DNA of 64,000 nt, taken from Treponema pedis. Its GTDB lineage: Bacteria; Spirochaetota; Spirochaetia; Treponematales; Treponemataceae. The stretch spans positions 558,001 to 622,000 of the forward strand of contig NZ_CP045670.1 of NCBI RefSeq assembly GCF_017161325.1, read 5' to 3'. The notes under the pieces are model-generated. The model did not search any database and was not told the origin of the DNA. It saw nothing but the letters and a program-made list of their open reading frames with translations. Each line of letters begins with the position of its first letter. Position 1 is the first letter of the stretch. Made by a program: the position numbers and the translations under genes. Shown one piece after another: positions 1 to 8,782 of this stretch.

Positions 1-53
1 AAACTTTTTTTCGGGATTTGATAATCCCTTCAAAAAAGTTTTTATAGGAGAGG
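1..53. repeat. 53-bp direct repeat, copy A
   Basis: These bases recur without a mismatch at 160-212. The unit holds its own hairpin: the outer arms AAACTTTTTT and AAAAAAGTTT and the inner arms GGGATT and AATCCC pair around a TGAT loop. It ends in a Shine-Dalgarno-like ATAGGAGAGG. In this copy no start codon follows, so the ribosome-binding site leads nowhere. The copy begins at the window edge and may extend further left. Confidence 0.9.
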
Positions 54-54
54 C

Positions 55-153
55 GATAAACGGTTCGCTCTATTCGGAGCTTACCGTTTATCTTAGAGTT
101 TTGCACAAAAGGTGCAAAACATCGTATTATTATGCGGTTTGTTTACAAGCCGC
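55..153. other. Run of three hairpins between the repeat copies
   Basis: The segment between the two 53-bp repeats contains three inverted repeats in a row: GATAAACGGT (55-64) with ACCGTTTATC (83-92), GTTTTGCAC (98-106) with GTGCAAAAC (112-120), and GCGGTTTGT (134-142) with ACAAGCCGC (145-153, one G-T pair). None has a clear terminator T-run. No coding region is visible. The layout suggests an inserted or duplicated leader unit upstream of the aldolase-kinase gene. Confidence 0.75.
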
Positions 154-159
154 TTGAAA

Positions 160-212
160 AAACTTTTTTTCGGGATTTGATAATCCCTTCAAAAAAGTTT
201 TTATAGGAGAGG
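160..212. repeat. 53-bp direct repeat, copy B, carrying the RBS of the next gene
   Basis: This is identical to 1-53. Here the terminal ATAGGAGAGG is followed by TATATG, so the repeat supplies the ribosome-binding site of the gene at 216. The hairpin ends just before the Shine-Dalgarno sequence and could influence its accessibility or mRNA stability; that is inference. Confidence 0.9.
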
Positions 213-215
213 TAT

Positions 216-2012
216 ATGAATAAAATTTTTAAACAAATAGAAAAATTGGGGATTGTTCCGGTTATTGTTTTGGAAAACGAAAAAGATGCCTTACCCTTAG
301 GCAAGGCTCTTCTTGACGCAGGACTTAACTGTGCCGAAATTACTTTTAGAACGGAGGCTGCCGAAAAAGCTATTGCAATATTATCAAAAAAACTGCCGGA
401 ATTGCTTTTAGGAGCAGGTACGGTTTTAAATACGGAGCAGGCTGATAAAGCGATGGCGGCAGGTGCAAAATTTATTGTAAGCCCCGGATTTAATCCTAAG
501 GTTGTAGAGCATTGTATAAAAAACGGAATCCCGATAATTCCGGGAGTATCGACGGCAAGCGGAATTGAAGAGGCTATGAACTCAGGTTTGGAAACCGTAA
601 AATTTTTCCCTGCCGAAGCGGCAGGCGGAATCAAATTTATAAAGGCAATTTCCGCTCCCTATCCGAATATCCGCTTTATGCCGACAGGAGGAATAAATAA
701 AGAAAACCTTGCGGATTATGCGGCTTTTTCCAAAGTATTTGCCTGCGGCGGAAGTTGGTTTGTTTCAAAAGAATTGATTTCTTCAGGCAATTTTTTAAAA
801 ATCACGGAAGAAGCTGCATCGGCTCTTTTAACCGTAAAAAAAGCACGAGCTGTATCCGGTAAACACGTAAGCGGAAAAATTCAAACGGAAAAGAAAAAAA
901 CTCCTTCTGAAATTTCAACCGAAACTGCGTCGGGAAATCCTGACAAAATAAAGCATGAAATTTCTACGGAACAAAAAAAATCCTTTGAAGGTAAAAAAGT
1001 TGTAACTATGGGAGAGCTTATGCTGCGCCTTTCACCCGAAGGAGTGAACCGTTTTGTTCAAGCTGAAAAATTGGAACTCGTTTTCGGAGGGGCCGAGGCA
1101 AATGTTGCGGTTTCGCTTTCGAATTTCGGCTTACATTCCGTATATGTTACAAAACTGCCCTCACACGAAATAGGTCAGGCTGCATTAAATTCTTTAAGAA
1201 GATACGGTGTAGACGTTTCGGAAGTTGTGCGCGGCGGAAACCGTATGGGAATTTATTTTTTGGAAAAAGGAGCTTCGCAGAGAGCTTCAAAAGTTATTTA
1301 CGACCGTGCAGGCTCCGCAATTGCGGAAGCAGCTCCTATTGAGTTCGATTGGAAGCGGATTTTTAAAAATGCCGAATGGTTTCACTTTACGGGTATTACA
1401 CCTGCATTAAGTAAAACCGCCGCAGAAATCTGTCTTGAGGCGTGTAAGGCGGCAAAATCGATGGGGCTTACAGTTTCCTGCGATTTAAATTACCGCAAAA
1501 AACTTTGGACGGCTGAAGAAGCCCGCACGGCAATGTCTTCTATTTGCGAATTTGTAGACGTATGTATTTCAAATGAAGAAGATGCCGCCGAAGTTTTCGG
1601 GATTACTTCCAAAAATACAAATATAATTTCAGGAAAACTGAATGAAAAAGGCTATAAAGAGGTGGCGGCAAAGTTATGCAAAAAATTCGGTTTTAAAAAA
1701 GTCGGAATAACTTTGCGCGAATCGGTTTCGGCAAGCGAAAACAACTGGTCTGCAATGCTGTACGAAAAGGGCAAGGCTTATTTCGGTAAAAAATACACTA
1801 TGCAGGTCGTAGACCGCTTAGGCGGAGGAGACAGCTTCGCTGCCGCCTTAATTTGTGCGGAATTAAACGGATTTAAACCTCAAAAACAAATCGATTTTGC
1901 TTCCGCCGCCTCATGCTTAAAACACTCGGTAATAGGAGACTTTAATCAAGTTTCATTTGAAGAAGTTTTGCGTCTTGCCGAAGGAGATGCATCGGGAAGG
2001 GTTCAAAGGTAA
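216..2012 (+). CDS. eda-kdgK: Fused KDPG/KHG aldolase - 2-keto-3-deoxygluconate kinase
   Basis: This is a 598-residue protein with two enzymes. Residues about 1-210 are a class I KDPG aldolase: E41 and R45 in AEITFRT and the Schiff-base lysine K129 in ETVKFFP match the family. Residues about 260-590 are a PfkB/ribokinase-type sugar kinase resembling KDG kinase, with FGGAEANVA near the start and the catalytic LGGGDSF (D539) near the end. A charged Lys/Ser/Thr/Glu linker of about 50 residues joins them. Together they would phosphorylate 2-keto-3-deoxygluconate and cleave KDPG to pyruvate and glyceraldehyde 3-phosphate in one chain, the end of hexuronate or Entner-Doudoroff catabolism. The usual arrangement is two separate genes. 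The start is fixed by the strong RBS at 203-212. No uronate genes lie beside it in this window. Confidence 0.92.
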   Translation: MNKIFKQIEKLGIVPVIVLENEKDALPLGKALLDAGLNCAEITFRTEAAEKAIAILSKKLPELLLGAGTVLNTEQADKAMAAGAKFIVSPGFNPKVVEHCIKNGIPIIPGVSTASGIEEAMNSGLETVKFFPAEAAGGIKFIKAISAPYPNIRFMPTGGINKENLADYAAFSKVFACGGSWFVSKELISSGNFLKITEEAASALLTVKKARAVSGKHVSGKIQTEKKKTPSEISTETASGNPDKIKHEISTEQKKSFEGKKVVTMGELMLRLSPEGVNRFVQAEKLELVFGGAEANVAVSLSNFGLHSVYVTKLPSHEIGQAALNSLRRYGVDVSEVVRGGNRMGIYFLEKGASQRASKVIYDRAGSAIAEAAPIEFDWKRIFKNAEWFHFTGITPALSKTAAEICLEACKAAKSMGLTVSCDLNYRKKLWTAEEARTAMSSICEFVDVCISNEEDAAEVFGITSKNTNIISGKLNEKGYKEVAAKLCKKFGFKKVGITLRESVSASENNWSAMLYEKGKAYFGKKYTMQVVDRLGGGDSFAAALICAELNGFKPQKQIDFASAASCLKHSVIGDFNQVSFEEVLRLAEGDASGRVQR

Positions 2013-2392
2013 ATTATGAATTTTTCTCCTATAAAAAAACAAAGCGGCTTACCGTAGTTGAATGTAAAGATGCCTGCCGAATAAGTCTTTGTATACCGCT
2101 TTCCGCTTTGTATTTATGAACCGTATATTGTAAAATTTAAAACGGTTGAAGATTTACCGTACAATATGCGGTTTTTGAAAAATTAAAACACCTCCTAAAA
2201 CAATAAAGCGAGTAGAAACAGGATAAACCGAATAGTTTATGAAGGAAGTAAAATTATTCTTATCGGAATAATTAAACATACATTTGTTTTACTCGAAGCG
2301 GATACCTCGTAAAACCGTTTAGCGAGTTTGTAAAACAAACTCGCTTTATTTTCTCCGATTGTTTATTTTATAAGAAGATTTCGGATATACGG
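2013..2392. other. Non-coding gap with two hairpins
   Basis: This 380-bp gap contains no convincing gene. ACCGTATATTGTA (2120-2132) pairs with TACAATATGCGGT (2160-2172) with one mismatch and is followed by TTTT. A second, stronger hairpin lies at 2322-2344. The rest is AT-rich and unassigned. Confidence 0.6.
2322..2352 (+). terminator. Intrinsic terminator
   Basis: GCGAGTTTGT and ACAAACTCGC form a perfect 10-bp stem around AAA and are followed by TTTATTTT. It lies between two genes whose 3' ends converge, so it can end the plus-strand transcript and perhaps also the minus-strand operon. Confidence 0.75.
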
Positions 2393-3313
2393 TTAAAACT
2401 TTCTAATTCTGCAATCGCCTGAAACGGTTTCGATAAAAAATTGAGGGGCTTCATTTTTATATATCTCGTGTACCTTTTTTTCCCCGGAGGTGCCTGTAAA
2501 GGCATTTTTATAATCTCCTGAAACCGAATTGAAGTTACACGAAAAACCGTCTATATCGGCGGGTAAATGTATCAGGTAATCACCTGAAGTGCCGTAAAAT
2601 TTTGAAAGCTCGGTTGGTACCGATAATAGTTTTAATCTTAAATCGCCGGACGTTGAATTTACCGTAAACTTATAAATATCGGCTGTACCTCTTATATCTC
2701 CGGAAGCGGTATGTACCTCAAGCAAATTTGCAATTTTAGAATCTCTTAAAGTTAAATCTCCGCTGGAGCTTTCAAATTTGAAATTTTTCAGTGCAATATC
2801 TTCAAGCGTAATGTCCGAAGAAGAGCCTTCAATAAATACACTTATTAAATCGGTGAGCATTTTGTTTCCCGTGTTTTCCATACTGTTTTGCTTTTTAACG
2901 GGCACTGAAATTTCAATTCGGCAGTGCAAATTGTTATACCAGCCGAAATAGATTCTATTATTTTTAAAAGCTGTAATATATAAGGTTCCGTTTTCCGCTC
3001 GTATTTCAGGAAGATTTTTATTTTCATCATTTCCTATAATTTTTATTGAAAATGTATTATCTAAACTCGGTTTAAACCTTATATCTTCATAAGTCAACGA
3101 AGCTTTTATAAAAGTTATTTCACTTGCATTAAAGCGTTCTTCTTTTAAAACGGTTACATTGGAAGTAAAGTGTCCGTTTTTAAAAACGAACGGGAAACGG
3201 CAAAATTTATTTCCTTTTGTTATACCGTAGCCTTGCAATTCGGTTACAAAAAAGGCGGTTATAAGAGCGGCTGCAAAAAACCATGCGGCTGCAAGAATTA
3301 AATTTTTTTTCAT
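2393..3313 (-). CDS. DUF4097 (toastrack-like) envelope protein
   Basis: This 306-residue protein has one N-terminal membrane segment (about residues 3-25) and then a beta-rich repeat region. SGD turns recur (SSGDLTL, ASGDIRG, TSGDLRL, TSGDYLI, VSGDYKN, VSGDCRI), the hallmark of the DUF4097 putative adhesin/toastrack fold. It overlaps the stop of the upstream membrane-protein gene by 4 bp and is last in an operon with a PadR regulator. Families with this gene order have been linked by comparative genomics to envelope-stress sensing; the function here is inferred. No lipobox is visible. Confidence 0.82.
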   Translation of the reverse strand: MKKNLILAAAWFFAAALITAFFVTELQGYGITKGNKFCRFPFVFKNGHFTSNVTVLKEERFNASEITFIKASLTYEDIRFKPSLDNTFSIKIIGNDENKNLPEIRAENGTLYITAFKNNRIYFGWYNNLHCRIEISVPVKKQNSMENTGNKMLTDLISVFIEGSSSDITLEDIALKNFKFESSSGDLTLRDSKIANLLEVHTASGDIRGTADIYKFTVNSTSGDLRLKLLSVPTELSKFYGTSGDYLIHLPADIDGFSCNFNSVSGDYKNAFTGTSGEKKVHEIYKNEAPQFFIETVSGDCRIRKF

Positions 3314-3996
3314 CTGATATTTTCCTTTTTATCATTAAAGAAAATTATAATAAGTTTTATACCTTGCCAAATAGCGGCGCCGGACATAAAAATCAGCCAC
3401 GAAATATGCCATGCATGAGTTAAAAAACTTACCGCTAAATATATGACGGTAATAAGAAGCCAATAAAATTTTTGAAGAGAATAAAAAAAGTAATCTTTAT
3501 TTGAAACATCATCTTTATTCGGAACGTAATCGTTTTTGTCTCGGAATTTTGTCGAGTTCTTAAAATACGGAATAACTTCAGTCGGAGTGCTCATACCGGA
3601 ATAAACCAGTGCGGAAGTGGCAACGGCTGAAATTGTAAGAAGCGCAACAACACCCGCCGTGTCGTATCCGAAAGTAGAAAGAAAAATAAGTACTGCGGGT
3701 GCACATATATAAGCACCTATAGAAAACGCCGTAATAAGCCCTCTCCGTTTCCGCTCTTTATCGATTTTTTCGATTATTTCATTGTTCGGCAAAACGGTTT
3801 TAATAAGCTCATCGACTTCTCCCAGTTCCGCAATAGCAAAACCGTAAGCTTCATGCTCGGTTTTACCTTCTTTTAAAAAGGCTTCGAATTTGTCGTTTAA
3901 ATTTGACAAAATTTCATTTCTAAGCTCAATAGCCTTTTGGCTCCGAGGTACACCTTCAAAAAGAAGGTCAACATAGTTTTTGATTTTACCGTTCAT
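3310..3996 (-). CDS. Membrane protein with HAAS/permease-prefix-like N-terminal domain
   Basis: This 228-residue protein has a helical cytoplasmic N-terminal domain (about 1-75, with LRNEILSNLNDKFEAF and AIAELGEVDELIKTVLP) like the DUF1700/HAAS or permease-prefix domains found next to PadR regulators. Four probable membrane helices follow (two near 90-130 and two near 170-215). It lies between the PadR gene (31 bp upstream) and the DUF4097 gene (4-bp overlap). In this family the N-terminal domain is thought to connect the PadR repressor to membrane partners; here that is inferred from order and sequence. Confidence 0.75.
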   Translation of the reverse strand: MNGKIKNYVDLLFEGVPRSQKAIELRNEILSNLNDKFEAFLKEGKTEHEAYGFAIAELGEVDELIKTVLPNNEIIEKIDKERKRRGLITAFSIGAYICAPAVLIFLSTFGYDTAGVVALLTISAVATSALVYSGMSTPTEVIPYFKNSTKFRDKNDYVPNKDDVSNKDYFFYSLQKFYWLLITVIYLAVSFLTHAWHISWLIFMSGAAIWQGIKLIIIFFNDKKENIR

Positions 3997-4027
3997 CTTT
4001 TTCTCCTATTAAGTGTTATTTAAAATA

Positions 4028-4354
4028 TCAATGTTTAAACAAACTTGAAACGGCATCGGAAAATTCTTCCCAATCCTTTATATTTTCGAGGTACAGCTTT
4101 TTTCCCGTTTCGGTTATGGAATAATACCGCCTTCTTGCACCCGAATCTCCATCGCCCCAATAAGAAGTTAAAAGCCCCGCCGTTTCAAGCCGCCTAAATG
4201 CAGTATATAAAGTAGCTTCGGTAAGCTGAAACAATTTTCCGCTTTTTTGATAAATCCGTTTATTTATTTCATACCCGTAGCTGTCTTCAAAATATACTTG
4301 CCCTAAAATAAGCGTATCGGTAAGTCCTCGTAAAATTTCCTGCTTGTTTAACAT
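4028..4354 (-). CDS. PadR family transcriptional regulator
   Basis: This 108-residue winged-helix protein has typical PadR features: ILRGLTDTLILGQVYFEDSYGYEI at the start, LTEATLYTAFRRLETAGLL as the recognition helix, and RRYYSITETGKKLY as the wing. PadR proteins usually repress their own operon and respond to stress or small ligands. It is first in the PadR / membrane protein / DUF4097 operon and so probably controls all three. An AT-rich repeat (ATATCAAAATATACC with AAGGTATATT) just upstream at about 4366-4396 could be the operator. Confidence 0.88.
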   Translation of the reverse strand: MLNKQEILRGLTDTLILGQVYFEDSYGYEINKRIYQKSGKLFQLTEATLYTAFRRLETAGLLTSYWGDGDSGARRRYYSITETGKKLYLENIKDWEEFSDAVSSLFKH

Positions 4355-4418
4355 AAGTATATCATATCAAAATATACCTAATTTATCAAGGTATATTCGT
4401 AAAAAAAGTTCCTTAAAA

Positions 4419-4584
4419 TGCAACAGTTGAGAGAATATCAATTCTCGAAGACTGTTGCATTGGTGCGCGAAAAGCGCACATACAATAATGCGAGTTTTCA
4501 AAATAAATTTCAAGCAAACTCAGACAGCGTTTTTAATCAATGCAAAATAGCATTGATTAAAATAAACCTCATATTTTGAAAACT
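4419..4584. repeat. Cluster of nested hairpins
   Basis: Four inverted repeats lie in 166 bp of non-coding DNA: TGCAACAGT/ACTGTTGCA (4419-4427 and 4451-4459) with inner GAGAAT/ATTCTC, GTGCGC/GCGCAC (4463-4479), TTTTAATCAATGC/GCATTGATTAAAA (4531-4543 and 4550-4562), and an outer pair AGTTTTCAAAATA/TATTTTGAAAACT (4493-4505 and 4572-4584) that encloses the previous one. The style resembles the hairpin run at 1-212. The remainder of the 4355-4690 gap holds only the promoter at 4603. Confidence 0.8.
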
Positions 4585-4602
4585 TTTTCGGAATAATTAA
4601 CC

Positions 4603-4631
4603 TTGATATATTTTTTCAAATATGTTACACT
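4603..4631 (+). promoter_or_regulatory. Sigma-70 promoter of the chemoreceptor gene
   Basis: TTGATA (4603-4608) and TACACT (4626-4631) are 17 bp apart, with an extended -10 TG. A start near 4638 would leave a leader of about 53 nt before the RBS AAGGAG and ATG 4691. Confidence 0.6.
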
Positions 4632-4690
4632 GTAAGTATTAAAAAAATAATATAATAGTGTATCCAAAAGACACAAATAAGGAGAAAAGT

Positions 4691-6778
4691 ATGACAATCC
4701 GTTTTTAACTAACCTTTTTTACCGGATTAACGCTTGTGCTTACCGTTGCCTGCACTATAGGTTTTACAGTGTTGTCCGTAAAAACCAAATTTGAAAGCCG
4801 TTTTTATGAAAGTACTCAGGGTATCTTGGATTCCGCTGCAATAGATATGGAAACAGAATTTATAAGAGGTTTTTTGTATGCGGAACATTGGTCGGAAGAT
4901 GCGGAACTTATTAAATGGATTAATTCGGGTGAGAGTGAAGGCGATTTAAAAATAAATGTTATGGATAAATTTAAAGACCTTGCTCTAAAAGAAAATATTA
5001 TTTCCGTATTTGTTGCAAGTGTAAAATCTCAAACCAATTATCAATCCGATATAAACAAAACGATTCAAACGGGAAAATTAAATAAAAATACCCCTTCCGA
5101 TGAATGGTTTTATACTACTATAAATTTAAAAGATAAAACTACTTTTTTTATTAACGAAAACAAAGAAACGGGATTAACCGGTTTATGGATAAACTCTCAA
5201 ATATTCGATAAAAATAAAAAAATTATCGGAATAGCCGGAGTCGGTCTTGATTTAAATACATCTATTATGAAAGTAAAAAAAGTTGTCCCAAGTGTAAATT
5301 CGATTCTTTGTCTTGTAGACGAAAAAAATAATATTATAATTTCATCAAGGGACGATGCTTTCGGTAATGACTTAAACAATTATCTTTCTTCCGATATGCA
5401 GTCCGTAAAAAACTTTTCACATATAAAAACGTGGAATGACAAAAAGCAAGGCAAAATGATATATGCGGAAAAAAAGGCAACGGAAGATTTTCCTTACAGA
5501 ATGGTTTTTATTGCTCCGATAAAAGATTTTTTGCCGACTTTTTTTGCTATAGCAAAGGATTCTATTGCCGTAACGATAATAATATTGGCGGTTGTTGTAG
5601 CTTTTATTGCATTGGGAGTTAGAAAACTTTCCAAAAGAATTATATTATGGGGCGGAGCATTTGAAAAACTGGCGCAAGGAGATTTTACCGTTCAAATCAA
5701 TGCAAAAAAAGATGAGTTGGGAAAAATAGGCGACTATATAAATTACACTGCAAAAGAAATACGCTCTTCCTTTAAGCAAATAAAAACTGAATCGGATACG
5801 ATGGGCTCAATAGGAGAACAGCTTTTTAACGAAATGCAAAAAGCGGGAAGCGCAATTAGTCAAATAGCGGAAGATATTGATGAATTAAATTCTGAAGCAA
5901 AGGAACAGTCTCACAGCGTGTCGGAAACCGCCGCTACAATAGAGCAGGTAATTCAATCAATCCAAAAATTGAATTCGGAGATAGAAGTGCAGACGAAAAG
6001 TGTAAGCGAATCGTCCGCTGCAATTGAACAAATGGTTGCAAATATTCAATCGGTTACCAACAGTGTAAGGCATGCGGATAAATCAATAGAAAGCCTTTCT
6101 TCCGCCACAATAGACGGAAAAAATGCCTTAATTGAAGCGAACACCATTTCACAAAACATTGCGGAACAATCCGGTCAATTAATTGAAGCTTCGAATGTTA
6201 TCGAAAATATAGCGTCGCAAACCAATTTGCTGGCAATGAACGCCGCAATAGAAGCGGCTCATGCAGGAGAATCGGGCAAGGGTTTTGCCGTTGTAGCCGA
6301 TGAAATAAGAAAGCTGGCTGAAGAATCCAGCAGTCAAGGAAAAACAATCAGCACTACGCTAAAAGCCATAACCGGCGAAATTGAAATGCTTGCAAAGGCT
6401 GCAACCTTAGCCGTAGAAAAGTTTACCGCCATTTCCGAACATGCGGAATATGTAAAACAATCCGCAGTTATGGTAAGCGCCGCTATGGAAGAACAATCAA
6501 AGGCCGGAAGCGATGTACTTAATTCAATGCAAAGAATAAATGATGTAACGGTAGCGGTAAAAACGGGTTCCGATGAAATGCTTATGGGAAGTAAAAAAGT
6601 TACGGCTGAAACAAAAAATCTTGATATCGTTACTCAAAGTGTCCAAAAACGCATGGAAGAAATTGCCTTAGGATTTGTACAAATAAACGACTCCGTACAC
6701 GAAATAAAAATGTTCACCGAAAAAAATAAACACAGTATAGATAATTTGGAAACGGAGATGAATAAATTTAAAGTATAG
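4691..6778 (+). pseudogene. Methyl-accepting chemotaxis protein, stop at codon 6
   Basis: A good RBS (AAGGAGAAAAGT) precedes ATG 4691, but codon 6 is TAA (4706-4708). The same frame then stays open to 6778 and gives a complete chemoreceptor: first membrane segment, periplasmic Cache-like sensor (about 50-280), second membrane segment, HAMP-like region, and the signalling hairpin with [16 protein letters not shown]. Replacing TAA by AAA (Lys) would give the usual N-terminus MTIRFKLTFF. Re-initiation at GTG 4736 would yield 680 residues but with a shortened first membrane helix. This is either a point-mutated gene, weakly expressed by re-initiation, or a sequencing error. The family senses ligands and controls the CheA kinase. 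Confidence 0.8.
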
Positions 6779-6915
6779 CCGTCTTTTTACAAAACTTAAG
6801 GGCTATTGCAAAAAATATTTATATATCTTATATTTACATTCTGTAACTCTTTTTAAGGTTATGTTTTATATTAGACATCTGATAAAACCGTTACAGTTTT
6901 TCATAGGAGATAAAA

Positions 6916-7611
6916 ATGAAAAAGATTTATGCAAAAACAATTATTGTTTTAAGTTTGCTGTTATGTACATCGGTATTAACCGCAAAAGGAGTTTCGGAGG
7001 CTTCCGGAAAAAAAGTTGAAGACCGCGGTCCTTCAATATCTTACACTTCTACTGCAGAGGTTCCTTTTTTTGAAGAAGAGCCGAAATTAAATGCAATTGT
7101 TTTGGAAACGCTTAGAAACATTCAAAGCGGCTTTGACGGCATTTATACTGCAACTACGGCTGAAGATATGGTCGGCTCTCCTGCGGCAAGAGCTTTTGGA
7201 CTTATTATCAACTACGATAAGGTAGAAAAATCGGATAAGTATATAGGATTTATTATTACGGCTGATAAGTATACAGGCGGTGCACATGGAAATACCGAAT
7301 TGGTTTCCATAAATTATGACGTAAAAACTAAAAAAATAATGTCCTTACAGGAAGCCTTAAAACCCGCTTCCGCGGATTGGCTTAATAAACTTTCGGAAGA
7401 AGCCGGAAAACTGCTTTTGAAAAAAGTAAAAAGCGGAACACTTATTTCCGATGAAGAATGGATTAAAAAAGGAACAGCTCCTGCCGCTGAAAATTTTAAA
7501 GTATTTAAAATTGAACGGGATAATGTAAAAATTATTTTTCCGCAATATCAGGTAGCTCCTTACAGCTCCGGAATGCCTGAAATTACTATTCCATTGTCGT
7601 TTTTTAAATAA
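6916..7611 (+). CDS. Exported DUF4163/DUF3298 (RsiV-like) protein
   Basis: This 231-residue protein has an N-terminal signal peptide (about 1-23, ending near LTAKG). It then has a DUF4163-type segment and a DUF3298 domain with the characteristic TGGAHGN motif followed by SINYDVKTKK. The same pair of domains occurs in RsiV (a lysozyme-binding anti-sigma factor) and PdaC, but no transmembrane anchor or enzyme domain is present here. It is probably periplasmic; its ligand is unknown. The RBS ATAGGAGAT precedes ATG. A terminator follows at once. Confidence 0.8.
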   Translation: MKKIYAKTIIVLSLLLCTSVLTAKGVSEASGKKVEDRGPSISYTSTAEVPFFEEEPKLNAIVLETLRNIQSGFDGIYTATTAEDMVGSPAARAFGLIINYDKVEKSDKYIGFIITADKYTGGAHGNTELVSINYDVKTKKIMSLQEALKPASADWLNKLSEEAGKLLLKKVKSGTLISDEEWIKKGTAPAAENFKVFKIERDNVKIIFPQYQVAPYSSGMPEITIPLSFFK

Positions 7612-7626
7612 CATTTTATAAAAAAG

Positions 7627-7668
7627 CGGCTGTGTAAAAAAATTAAATTTTACACAGCCGTTTCTTTT
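7627..7668 (+). terminator. Intrinsic terminator
   Basis: CGGCTGTGTAAAA (7627-7639) and TTTTACACAGCCG (7648-7660) form a 13-bp perfect stem followed by TTTCTTTTT. It closes the DUF3298 gene. Confidence 0.9.
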
Positions 7669-7687
7669 TATCTTTCGGACTTATAAA

Positions 7688-8782
7688 TTGCTTCCTTTGT
7701 ATAAAGACTCCCGTATTAAAAAGCTTGCAGGAAAAGCATGGCTTAATATTCCTCAATTTGAAAATCATTTATTGGACGAACTTGAAATTCCTCATAATGA
7801 TGAGCCTATGGGAATAACCGCTCTTCCTAAGGACGCCGCTTGTTACGGAAATATAATTTACCGTGAAAAATTTAAAAACGGTATTTATTGGCACAGACTT
7901 TGTATGGAAGAACCCTTTATCGCAGAATTTAACAGTATAAGCGAAGCTGCAAAAGTACTGCGTTCGGTTCAGCGCAATTGGGCTTTTTATCCTTTTAACT
8001 GCTTTAGGCGCGCCGAACTTATCGAAAAACAGCTTCCTTTTATAAGTAAAAAGGAAAGACCTTTCCCATACGATGTTCCGCTTGCCGAAATGGGATTATG
8101 GACACTCTTAAATGAACATACGCTTTTCGCCTCCGCAAAAACTTCAAGCCCCTTTCCTCGCGGCGAAATTTTCTTTAAAGAAGATAAAATAAATCCTCCC
8201 AGCCGTGCCTATCTTAAAATATGGGAAGCTCTTACCTTGCTTAAATTTTATGAAAAGCAAAATCGAATTCTTTTACAAAATACCGAAAACGGTACGGACA
8301 ATAAAAAACGGGAATTATCCGTTTTGCCTTCCGCCGATTCAATTTGCATAGACGCGGGAGCATGTCCGGGAGGCTGGACATGGGTACTTAACAATTTGAG
8401 ATGTACAATAACCGCTATCGATAGAAGTCCGCTTGTACCCGATTTAATGAAAAAAGAAAACATTAAATTTATAAAACATGATGCTTTTACTTTAAAACCG
8501 GAAGAGTTGGGAAAGGCCGACTGGGTATTTTCCGATGTAATTTGTTATCCTCCGCGCCTTTACGAGTGGGTGTTAAAATGGCTAAGCTCAGGCTTATGCG
8601 AAAAATTTATTTGTACCATAAAAATGCAAGGGCTTCCCGATACCGAAACAATTAAAAAGTTTGCGGACATTCCAAATTCAAAGATTATTCACTTAACGGC
8701 AAACAAACATGAGCTTACCTGGTTAAAAGCCCCTTTTATTGGCGATACCTTTCAACCATATCCAAAAGCTGCTGCTTATTAA
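7688..8782 (+). CDS. rlmM: RlmM-like rRNA 2'-O-methyltransferase
   Basis: The C-terminal half has the FtsJ-type Rossmann fold of RlmM: CIDAGACPGGWTWVL binds SAM, and D, K (TIKMQG) and E (ELTWLK) complete a K-D-K-E type active site. RlmM methylates C2498 of 23S rRNA. At 364 residues it is close to the family length. The start is uncertain: TTG 7688 or TTG 7697 are the first candidates after the upstream terminator, and no Shine-Dalgarno sequence is seen. Its last 47 bp overlap the convergent histidine kinase gene. Confidence 0.8.
   Translation: MLPLYKDSRIKKLAGKAWLNIPQFENHLLDELEIPHNDEPMGITALPKDAACYGNIIYREKFKNGIYWHRLCMEEPFIAEFNSISEAAKVLRSVQRNWAFYPFNCFRRAELIEKQLPFISKKERPFPYDVPLAEMGLWTLLNEHTLFASAKTSSPFPRGEIFFKEDKINPPSRAYLKIWEALTLLKFYEKQNRILLQNTENGTDNKKRELSVLPSADSICIDAGACPGGWTWVLNNLRCTITAIDRSPLVPDLMKKENIKFIKHDAFTLKPEELGKADWVFSDVICYPPRLYEWVLKWLSSGLCEKFICTIKMQGLPDTETIKKFADIPNSKIIHLTANKHELTWLKAPFIGDTFQPYPKAAAY

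Noticed and set aside
1-212. Ends of an insertion sequence
   Set aside because: The 53-bp units are direct, not inverted, no transposase is present, and the internal stems are separate hairpins.
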